DNA from: Rhea pennata
Lineage: Eukaryota > Chordata > Aves > Rheiformes > Rheidae
Assembly: GCF_028389875.1 (NCBI RefSeq)
Contig: NC_084663.1
Span: 212,195,876-212,259,875 of the forward strand
DNA length: 64,000 nucleotides
Reading direction: 5' to 3'
In this document: in pieces, positions 11,378 to 21,100 of the stretch
Layout: every line of letters starts with the position of its first letter
Position numbering within the stretch: position 1 is the first letter of the stretch
Made by a program: the position numbers and the translations under genes
The notes under the pieces: model-generated
What the model was told of the DNA's origin: nothing
What the model saw: the letters and a program-made list of their open reading frames with translations, nothing else
Database searches by the model: none

Positions 11378-11846
11378 CTTTTTCAATGAAGGGTTCGGGA
11401 AAAAAATGGAAGCTGGAGCGAAAGAATGAAATACCTAAAGCAGCAGTTTGTTTAGGAAAAATCAACTTTATTGGAAGAAATGTGTTTCATATTGTGTTTC
11501 ATTTCACTGGAAGGTTGCTGCTGTGAAACAAAGAAATACAGATTATTTTGGAACAAAGACAAATGTTGCTTCACTTTGGCTTACCAAGACATCCCTGAAA
11601 AAAAAGGACAGCACCATCCAATCCCAGTGTCCCTGTTCCTGTATCTGAGGCATAGCAGGTTGTTGATTACATATGTTTCACACAATGACTTTAAGGACAT
11701 CCACTGTCACAGTGGGAAGGTTTCATAATAGTGGGGTGTCTGCCAGCTTGCAGAGCTGCATATTATCCACAGGTTAATGAGGATTAGGCTGCCTTACTCT
11801 TCTTCCTTTCGAGAGGACATGTAGATGCCCTGCATGCATAGTCCTT

Positions 11847-11879
11847 TATCAACCCAGAAAGCACTATTCTGGGTTGATA
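11847..11879. repeat. Perfect 13-bp inverted repeat (hairpin), 7-nt loop
   Basis: The left arm TATCAACCCAGAA (11847-11859) and right arm TTCTGGGTTGATA (11867-11879) are exact reverse complements around the loop AGCACTA. No gene or terminator context explains it. Confidence 0.9.
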
Positions 11880-14276
11880 CAAGCTGATCTCTTGGCAATG
11901 TAGTCAAAGAGATGCTGGACTTCCAGGGGATGCTCAGGACTCAATATCAGTGGTCCATAAACAACAGACACCGATGCTGAATAAGAACCCTCACGGCAAG
12001 AGTCCTCCAAGTCCAAAAGAGCTGCTGAGATGCTACTGCTGGGAAAAACATCCTCTAGCATGCCCAGCCCTCGGGGCAGAGTTTTCCATGAAAGTATCCT
12101 CAATGCGCAGAAAACAGGTTTATGTCAGCAGACAACAGAGAAATTAGAAGGTTCTTGTAGAAGGGATTTGATTTCTTGCTTGGCACCACTCCAGCTCTGT
12201 TCCTTGCCTTTGTTAGGGCTGCCCCATCCCTGCAGTGGGAACGGAGTGGGAATGACGTGGGGGACTCCATGTGGAGACGGAGTCTGCAGCTAAAGCACCA
12301 GGAAGAAGCACATCTAGAGGCATTTCAGAGCATTTCCGCCGCTAGGTGAAGGCAGAGCATCATTGGGACGATGACCTGTAATTCTGTGTTCCCATGCAAA
12401 AATGGACACTCCCCATCCAAAAGCTGTTTCCCAACATTGCTCCAAGTTTTGTGCGCAGACTCTCTGCCCAGCTAGGAGTAAATGAGAATCACTATTTCTC
12501 ACCTTTAAACTTCCCTACCCGCAAATACTCCAATAATTGGCCTTCTGTCTTCCAGCTCAGACTTACATTATTAATCTAATCCACAAACAGCAGCCGAATA
12601 CCCTATTGCTCTCATCTATTGCCAGCAGTCCCACACCACCTCTTCCGGACAAAAGTTTTCCCCTATTTTTTTTTCCTATCATCTGCTGCATCTTTCTGCT
12701 GTCATCCAGAGCTAACCTAGTTTCTCCTTCAGGATCTTCTGACCCTTGGCCTGGGGCAAATCCACTGTTCACATGCCAGCTAGAAAGTCATTTTGCTATG
12801 AGACATCCCAGTCTTCAGCCACCCTCAGCCCCAGCCTCCTTGGACTGTGGTATTTGTGTACTGAAACATCCCCTTCCCATGCACGTCGAAAGGCATTGAT
12901 TGAGGCTATGCTTCTAGTTCAGCTCCCCCTGTCCTTTCTGCTTTCCTCCCCACAGTCTCCTGTCCTTTCTTTAAATGCTGCAAGTATCCAGTTATGCCTG
13001 CGCCCCTACTCTGCACCTCTAATTCCTCAGGAAGGCCTTTCAAAGGAGCTCACAGCCCACAGTCTAGCCCAAGAACTGCAGGTGGGGACCTCAGCCAACT
13101 GGGAACAAAGCGAGAGCTGGAGGGGGGGCCCTGACAAGCAGCTCAGTGACTTTGAGGACAAGATGCTTTTCATCCATAGATTAAAAGGACCACAGGGGGA
13201 AGACCAAACCAGGTATCTACAAAGCATTTCTCATCTCTTTCCCATGAGCCCAGCTTGTTCCCTTTAAATGAGGTCTCTGGTCAGCGATTCTTCTCTTGCC
13301 TGACACTTTGCAACAAGGCAGGCATTTGTCTCCATATGAGCTTGGTGTCTCTAGCAAAGCTCCCTTACATCACCTTGTGGCACCAGAACATCTCACCACT
13401 GCCCAGGGGGTGGGGTGGGGAGGAAGAGGAGATGGGCATAGGGAGGGTGAGGTTGAAAGCATTTCACCCAACCTGCTCCTAGGAATAGTGCCTGGAGATG
13501 GACTAGTCTCTGACCAACCGGCTAGCAACATTAGAGACAGATTCAGCTCTGCCTGTCAGCAGAATGATTGCACAAAAGAGAGAAAACTCACAGAACAGGC
13601 AGTCACCAGACAAAAGGGAAGCGCATGCACAGCAGAGCAGGTAGCAAAAGTCTGGGCTGCATAGGAAAGCCACATTGATTTTATCCTTTTTTATCTCTCG
13701 GCTTCTTCAACATTGCTTTTCATCCCACAGCTCAGAGCAGCTGGAAGAGGCAGATGGTCAGGAGGTGAAAATGATAAAGGAGAAGGATCTTGCCCCCAAA
13801 ACAGGACTCACAGTGGAGAACTGAGTCCCACTTCCCACTGCCTAGCAATTCTTTTTTCGCAGCGTAAAGCAGTGTAAGAAAGCAAGCCTTGGCAGTAGGC
13901 TTATCCTCCGAGAGAGCACCGATGCGATGACAGAGGGCTCCAGAAAGACACTGCAGCGGAAGGATGGCACACACGTGGCCGGCCATCCCTGAAACGCTCT
14001 GCTGGCCGGGGACGCAGCCTCGGCCTGAGTCATCCGAAAGCTGCACCGTTGCCAAAAGAAGCAGTCCTCCCCCGTTCCAGCGTTCCTGTGCGATGGGCCT
14101 CCAGGCTGGTCTGGCTGAAAACCCAATTTTATTTGCTTTTTCCCCAGAGGGTGAGGCTGCAGCCAGACCAGTCCTTGATGCCCTCATGCGAGGGGGTGGT
14201 GGGAATGTGCCGCCCGGCTGAGGCTCCTCAGGCAGAGGAGGTGGCGATGGCGCTGCCAAGCTCAGGGTGAGCAACA

Positions 14277-14750
14277 GGATCCCTTGCCCTGCTATAGGGA
14301 TCCTTTACCCTGGCCATGGGAATCCTTCATCCTCAGTGTTGGGATCTCTTGTCCTTAAATCCCTCACCTCTGCCAGGGGGATCCCTTGTCTTCTATGGGG
14401 ATCCCTGGCCTCTACCATGGGGATCCCCTGCCCTAGCCATGGGGATGCCTTGCCCCAACCACAGGGATCCCTTAACCCCACCACAGGGATCCCCAGCCAT
14501 GGGGATCCCCTACCCTCACCACAGGGCTCTCCTGCTATGGGGATCCCCTGCCCCTGCCATAGGGATCCCCCCCCCATGGGGATCCCCTGCCCCTGCCATG
14601 GGGATCCCTTATCCCCACAACCGGAACCCCTGCCATGGGAATCCCCTGCCATGGGGATCCCCTGCCCCCTCCATGGGGAGCCTTTCCTCCCACCAGAGCA
14701 TCCCCTTCCCCCCACCACGGGGCCCTCGTGCTCCTGCCGTGGGGCTCCCT
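14277..14750. repeat. 22-bp GC-rich minisatellite upstream of NARS2
   Basis: Roughly twenty degenerate tandem copies of a unit like GGATCCCCTGCCCCTGCCAT plus GG; most are 22 bp and several are shortened to about 16 bp. The unit carries the palindromes GGATCC and CCATGG. It begins about 740 bp and ends about 260 bp before the NARS2 start codon. Because its length is not a multiple of three but its composition lacks stops, it creates long spurious open frames on both strands. Confidence 0.93.
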
Positions 14751-14808
14751 CTCCCCCTTCCCCTCCCCTCCCCCTCCCCTCCCCTCCCCTCCCCTCCCCT
14801 CCCCTCCC
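14751..14808. repeat. (CCCCT)n polypyrimidine tract
   Basis: About eleven near-perfect CCCCT units; the complementary strand is an AGGGG tract with runs of four G that could form quadruplex or triplex structure. It directly abuts the minisatellite and the promoter motifs of NARS2. Confidence 0.93.
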
Positions 14809-14814
14809 GCCGTG

Positions 14815-14830
14815 ACTACCGCTCCCAGAA
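14815..14830 (+). promoter_or_regulatory. ZNF143/SBF-type promoter motif
   Basis: ACTACCGCTCCCAGAA matches the ACTACAATTCCCAGAA consensus bound by ZNF143 in housekeeping and nuclear-encoded mitochondrial gene promoters, apart from the central bases. It sits about 185 bp upstream of the start codon. Assignment is by motif only. Confidence 0.6.
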
Positions 14831-14970
14831 CCCCTTGCGCCCGCACGCCGGAAGGGGCGGCCCTTCGGCCTGTCGTGCCGCTCTTCCTCCCGCCCTCCCG
14901 CCCTCCCCTCCCTCTCCGATTGGCTCCCCGGGGCAGCCCGCCGGCGGCCATTGGCGGCGGCGGCGGCGGT

Positions 14971-14976
14971 CACGTG
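14971..14976. promoter_or_regulatory. CACGTG E-box
   Basis: GTCACGTGGG fits the USF/MYC-type palindromic E-box. It lies 37 bp upstream of the NARS2 ATG, within the CpG island and next to a GC box and an inverted CCAAT box. Confidence 0.55.
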
Positions 14977-15012
14977 GGAGGGGGGGCGGCGGCGGGAGCG
15001 GTGCGCGGCGCC

Positions 15013-15162
15013 ATGCTGGCGGCGCGGCGCGGCTGGCGGGCCCCGCGCGCCTGTTGGGCCCCGCGCCGCTGCGCCGCGCTGTCCCCGGGCCGCGCCGCGG
15101 CGAGGCTGCGGGTCCGCCAGGCCCTGGCGGCCCGGGAGCCGGCGGGCGGCGTCACGGTGCAG
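15013..15162 (+). CDS. NARS2: NARS2 exon 1: start codon and mitochondrial presequence
   Basis: Fifty codons from the only suitable ATG (context GCGCC-ATG-C) in the CpG island. The N-terminus ([19 protein letters not shown]) is rich in Arg and Ala with no acid, as in matrix-targeting sequences; [12 protein letters not shown] then aligns with human KLSVRDALGAQN. The end at …VTVQ matches the conserved Q|G exon junction. The donor CAG|GTGCGC is weak at +3 to +5. Confidence 0.9.
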
Positions 15163-18100
15163 GTGCGCGGCGCCGGCGGCTTCACCGTAGCTGCCCCGGG
15201 GCAAGGGGCCTTCTGGCGGGGCACGAAGGAGCTGGCCCGGGACGGGTGCTGCTCCTCTCCTGTGCTGGCTCGGGTGTTCTCGCATTAAACCGGACCCGGG
15301 AGCCGATCGAGCTTAAAACCGAGCTTACGATGGCCGGGTTTAGTGAGCGGAATGGGCGGCCTGCGCCGAGTCAGAGCTGCCGCCGCGCACCGCTTCTGAG
15401 GGGTTGTGGAGCGGCCGAGATGCTGCTGCCGCAGCCTCTGCCGCTCCGGTACGAGGGTGAACAGGGTACTGGAGCGTCTCCCCTGTGAGGAGAGGCCGTG
15501 AGAGCTCGGCCTGTTTAGCCTGGAGAAGAGAAGACAGAGGGGATCTTACCACTGTCTACAAATATCCAAAGGGAGGTGTCAAGGGGACAGGGCCTGACTT
15601 GCTTTCAGTGGTGACAAGTGGCAGGACAAGAGGTGACAGGCAGAGACTGAACCACAGGAAGTTCCACCTGAATATGAGGAAGACCTTCCCTGTGAGAGTG
15701 ACGGAGCACTGGAGCAGGTTGCCCAGAGAGGTTGTGGAGTCTCCTTCTCTGGAGATCTTCAAGGCCTGGATGCAACCCTGTCTAACACACTGTAGGTGAC
15801 CCTGCTTGAGCAGGATGGGATTGGACTAGATGATCTCCAGAGGCCCCTTCCAACCTCAACCATTCTGTGATACCTGCCTGAGGATGTGCCCTTGTTGCCT
15901 GGTGTAGGATGCAAGGCTCATCTGGTTACTTAACCCTGAAACAGACTGATGAAGTGGGAGGAAGCTCTTGAGAACATTTTGTTGTTCAAGGCCCTTGTGC
16001 ATTTCAGCAAGGAGCCCTAATGAGGAATAACAGTAAGAAAAAACAGCTGTTAAACCTTAAGCATTAGACATCAAGTATAATATATATGATGTGCTCTGAG
16101 GATTTAACCAGCTCTGGAATACAGAATATGCACTATGGCTGCAGACATGTTACTGTGCCAAGTACCTTTTAAACACCTACTGCTTTAGCCATCTTAAGAT
16201 GCTCAGATGATCAGACTTTAGTTTTTATAGACTCTTGTCTTGCTTTTGGCATTAGCTACTGCTTCTGGTGGGGTACCCTGCAGAGGGCATTCAGATAAAT
16301 GTATTCTGAAAAAGAGACTGAAGTTGTGGTAAATGGTATATTTAGTTTTATGGCGTTATAATCTTGCCTCGTTACTGTATGCAGTCCTTTCCACCCCCAC
16401 CCTCTGCTCCAATTCAGTAGACGTACACTGTTCAGAAGAGAGCTGATAAGGTTCTCTGTAAATACGTGAGATAAATTTAAAATACATTCGGTGCATCTTA
16501 GCTAGGAAGTAAAATCTAGATTTGACTGTCTCTAATACTCATGGGAGCCTGCATAAGGCCTTACTGGTGTTAGTAGTCATGTTGTAATTTTAAAAATGAG
16601 TTTTACTTTTGGTGCTGTTTATCTTGGAGTTTCTTCAGTCTAGACAATAGAATTAAGCTGCTTAGTTTTGGGTGGGGGGAGGTTCTTGTTTTCTTTTTTT
16701 TCTGGTCTAAAATTCCTAAAGCACTTGCTCAGTTTGAAGTCATTGAAACTACCTGGACACTTAAAGTTAAGCAAAAGACAAAGCTGTTTGGAAAAATGAG
16801 GCCTATTTGGTTGTTCAATCAGCACTATGTTCTGTTATTCTGTGCAATATTTTCATAAGATGAATTGGAAGCACCCCAGTGGGTAAGGGCAGCTTTGCCT
16901 TAACTCTAGTGCCTTAAGGAATAGCTAAGGGAATTATATTTTGGATGCTATTGCTTCTGCTTAGTGTCTGAGTATTGACTGTAAATCTTTGAAAGGAAAA
17001 TTTTCTTTCACACTGGCAAACTCAAAAGTAATTGCCGTGATAGGTACATAGCCAATTCTACTGTTTTGCTGGAATAGAGAGCTGCTGTATGGTATATTTT
17101 ATTCAGACTGGATAACACTGCGCTTTTTTTAAGGGGGAACATGTGTATGCTTAGGAGAGTTGGTAACATTTCAAGTAATGACCTGTTAAATTGTGATTTT
17201 TCAAATTTCAATTACAAAATGATTTTGAGGTATAAAGAGACACATCTAAAACTGCCAGAACATTCATTTTGGTTTTGCATTAATATTTAATTGTCACCTG
17301 AATCTATTGGCAGTGGCATCATTGTTGTAACGGCCCTATGACTTAGGGCACATAAACACTTAAATTTCAGCTGTGATCTTCCTACAGCTGATTCTATATA
17401 CATCAAAAAAAAAAAGATGCTAAAGTCAAAATAGTCTTAACTGTGTTATCTTAATGAACAGTGCATTCGTGGTCTCATTACAATAACACATGTTTTGACG
17501 GGACATCACAAATAAGGATACACACGTTGCTAGAATGCTTCTCATCTTCAAAATGCTTGGCCAATTTCAGTAGCCCCAGCTCCTGAGATGCCAGTAGATG
17601 ATAGCGATCCCTGCTGTACTGATGAGGAAAGTTGGTGCTTCTGTCTGACGTTTTGCTCCTGTTTCCTTTGAAATCAGTAGCAAAACTGACACTGATTTTT
17701 GTTGCCCTTAAAGGAATATTTCCTTTGACTTCAATATGCTGAAATAACTCTGAAGTGACATGTCCAGCTTGGCTGTAAGAGGAACGTAGCTACACTGAAT
17801 TAATGCCAAGCAGTAACAAATTTCTCTTTTCCTTTACCTCTAGGGCTGGGTCCGCTCTGTCCGATCCCAGAAGGAGGTTTTGTTCCTGCATATAAATGAT
17901 GGGAGTTCTCTGGAAAACCTCCAGGTGGTTGCTGATCCCAGCCTGGAAACTAGGTATGTCAGTTTGAGATACTTGGAGAAATGTATGTTTTGATCAGTGT
18001 TCGGAGGGGTCTGCTCAGGCCTTGTCTTTGCTAGTGACTCTCCAGATTGATAGAAGAATACCCAGCAGCTGCAGCCTGACCACAGGGAAGGCACAGTTCC

Positions 18101-21100
18101 AGTTTGGGGCCTCTAGATTTGTTTTTAGGATGGAAAGTGTCTGACCACTCTGTCTTGACTTAACTGAAGACTTCTTTCTCATCTTCCTGGTCCCTGGGAT
18201 TAGCATGACCTCATTTTCTTAATAGCTGTACCTGTGTGGGCGTTCTGGACTACTTTGTCCTAAACTCTTCTGTAGCTCTGTGAATCTGTTCATGTTGCTA
18301 CCTATACATAACTTTTCATTTCATCAATTGTAAAAGAGGTGCTGTAGCCGTAGGGCTTAATCTCAAGTAGACCAGCAAAATTAACAGGAATCTCTCTTCT
18401 GAACGTAGTTGACTTTGTGTCAGTGCCTGGTTAGTAGTTGTTGTTCTTGGTTTCTTAGAGACCTGACTTTTGGAAGCGCAGTGGAAGTGCAAGGGAAACT
18501 GGTCAAAAGTCCTCATAGGATGCAAAACATGGAGCTGAAAGCTGAAACGATTCGTGTGGTGGGACCTTGTGATACTTGGGTATGTCACTGCAGCAGGCAG
18601 TCCAGCTGGTAGGATCGCTTTGGGAAGTGAATTTCAAAAGTCCAAGTATCTTATAGAGCATGCTACAAACAGTATTTTCTTTAAGTCTGAATGCTCCCGT
18701 GTGCTTTGATCCCTCACTGATATAGAGAGGGGCTAGTGTGTCAAAGGAGAAACAAATAGATGGGACCACCGTGAAAATTCTCCTCTGGAGCAGAGCTGTT
18801 TCTGCATGGAAACTGGTGCAAATACTGGCAGCGGAATGTGCCTTTGTCCCACCTTGAACAACTTACCTGTGCCAGCTGGTTTTCATGCTGTAAGTCTGGC
18901 CTGGAAACAAATGGGGAAAGCAGAGAGACTGGCTAAATGCTTCAGACTGTGCAGGCAGAAAAACTGTATCTGCCACGTGCATCAATATGTGCATTTGGAC
19001 CCAGCTCATTATTCCAGTAGTAAGATGGGCAGCTGTCTTCAAGGAGGCTCAACATTGAAAAGGTAGAGCATTTTCAGAGTGTGACTACCTTTTCTTGTGT
19101 TTATAGCTCTTACTCTGGCCTCCAAAGTTATACAATCCACAAAATAACTAGAAAAGATAGGCAAAAGTAATTATTTTTTTTTCTCTGCTCTGTAATACAG
19201 ATTGAATTTTAGTAGACAGAGATGGTATTTCGTGGAGAGCAGTAAAATTATGTTAACTTTATGTTCTCATCCTTTATTTTTTTCTTCTCTTGTTGTTTTT
19301 AGGCATTCCCTCTGAAAACGAAGGAGAGGCACCCTCTGGAGTATGTCCGACAGTTCCCTCACCTGCGGTGCAGGACCAACACGCTCGGCTCCCTCTTAAG
19401 AGTCCGCAGCGAAGCCACTGCAGCAATCCACGCATTCTTCAAGGTAGTCCCTTCTGTACTGAGTCTTGTGTGTCAAACACTCCCCCAGGTTAGGTTTTGC
19501 AGTAACATGTTAAGAGGAATGGAGCACTGTGTGTTGCCTACAGGATATGGATTTGGCACACAGTGGTTTTCTTTTCGGGTCTGGGCCTGATTGAGGCCTT
19601 GGCCAGACTGTTGCTTATGATCAAGTTAGCACATCTGTGCTCTTGTTAGTGTGTCACCACCCATTTCCTGTTCGTTATTTTATCCCTTTTGCTAAGCTGC
19701 AGTATAATCGTCATGCGTGTGAGTATGTGTGGTCTGTGGAACGCAACATAATATGGGGTCATTTAACCCGTCTTCAGCGGTGACATTACAGTCCTTGGAC
19801 AGAAGCCTCCTCCTACGTGGAAAAATATGTGACGCTGAATGGCTACAGACAAGCTGACTCAGAGCTTCATGTTATTCCTTTCAGTTCTTACCTTTCTATT
19901 ACTTCATTACAAGTCTGTCTCCTGTTTTGATGCATCTTAAACTGATATTGGGAGGCATCTATATTTCATGGGTGTGTCAACACTCTTGAGTGGTGAGCAC
20001 TGGCATAGGCTGTGTACAAGCAGTGGCAGCAGGGATAATGAATTAACTGATTCCAGATGCCGTGTACAGAACATCAGATTGTTTGTGGGAGCAGATAAAG
20101 AAAGGTGCAAGTCCTGTAGCACAGTTGAGCCCTTTCTTTTAGAACTGTTCACTGAAATAAACTTGTCTGTGAGTTTGGTGTGAGTAGAACAAACCATTGT
20201 AATCGCAAATTTCATGTGCAGTAATTATTTCATTTACTGACCTGAAAAAAATGTCAGAATTCTTGGGATTGAATTTCTGGTCCTGAATTTGCTTGCAGTA
20301 GCAAATTTTTTTGAAAGAAGGTTTTTAAGAGGCTCAATAGAGATAATATGTCAGGTAAAGCTGCTGTTGGTGTCGGCTTTGTGGCAGCACTTTAGACAAT
20401 CCAACTCTGGGAATCAGTTTGTGCTCGTGTCTTGCCACTAGATGGCATTACCCACAACAGTTTATGATTTCAAGCCAGGGCAAGGAAGCCAGTTGAGGTA
20501 CAAAAGAGCACGTTATTCTGGCAAAGACTTTTAGTTCTCCAAAGCAACTCCAGCTCAAACGCTGACATATCTTCCTGATTAAAATGTTCCAGGGCTCGCT
20601 AGTATTAGAAAAAAATATAACTTATTGTTAACTTCAGCACAGGTATAGTAAAGTTAAGACTTAATATTTGCAAATGCTTATGTCACAGCTCTCATAACCG
20701 CAAACATGCTCCTGATTCTAGTTTCATTTCTGTTGAAAGGGAAGTAGTCTTTTTAAAACACCACCTGCATCTTCCCGAAAATGCTGCAATCTCAGGCTTG
20801 GCATTGTCAGAACACACAATAACTAGAAAGTATAACCACACTGTTTTCACTGTGCAAAACTGAAAAGACCTTAGTAGTGAAAGAGGATAAATGGGATTTT
20901 TAAACATACCCAGAAAAGTCATCCAAACTCTCTGTAACCTAAAAATAAAAAAATTTTAGTCTAATCATTTCCAGCCAGCAGTGAATGACTAATGACGAAT
21001 AGCTTTGCTTCAGATGTTGAAGGCTAAAATGTCATTTTTAAGTCTTTTCCTGAGTATGGTGGTCCCTGTGGAACAGGAACATTGTTCTGCAGCACAGTGA

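Larger units (their letters stand above)
10713..14276. other. Divergent intergenic region between class II B and NARS2
   Basis: This stretch separates the two head-to-head genes. No S-X-Y class II promoter module in the usual orientation was found just upstream of the class II B start. Long frames here (12,746-13,267 plus; 13,732-14,274 minus) match nothing I know and look like chance frames in GC-richer sequence. It contains the T run and hairpin listed separately. Confidence 0.5.
14811..15445 (+). promoter_or_regulatory. NARS2: NARS2 CpG-island promoter
   Basis: A dense CpG block surrounds the NARS2 start codon, very GC-rich compared with flanking intergenic and intronic sequence, and there is no TATA box, as expected of a housekeeping gene. 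It holds a ZNF143-type site, two inverted CCAAT boxes (ATTGG at 14919-14923 and 14950-14954), a CACGTG E-box (14971-14976) and a GC box near 14983. The transcription start probably lies within about 100 bp upstream of 15013. Confidence 0.8.

Noticed and set aside
12746-13267. 173-codon plus-strand frame between the two genes
   Set aside because: No domain, repeat or family likeness and no promoter or splice support. The composition fits a chance frame.
13732-14274. 180-codon minus-strand frame near the CpG island
   Set aside because: The Pro-rich start comes from the minisatellite edge and the rest matches no known protein. No sign of a bidirectional gene was found.
14305-15488. Very long open frames on both strands (up to 390 codons) upstream of and across NARS2 exon 1
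   Set aside because: They arise from the stop-poor 22-bp minisatellite, the CCCCT tract and the CpG island. The translations are periodic Gly/Pro/Ser-rich repeats, and the part past 15162 contradicts the conserved NARS2 splice junction.
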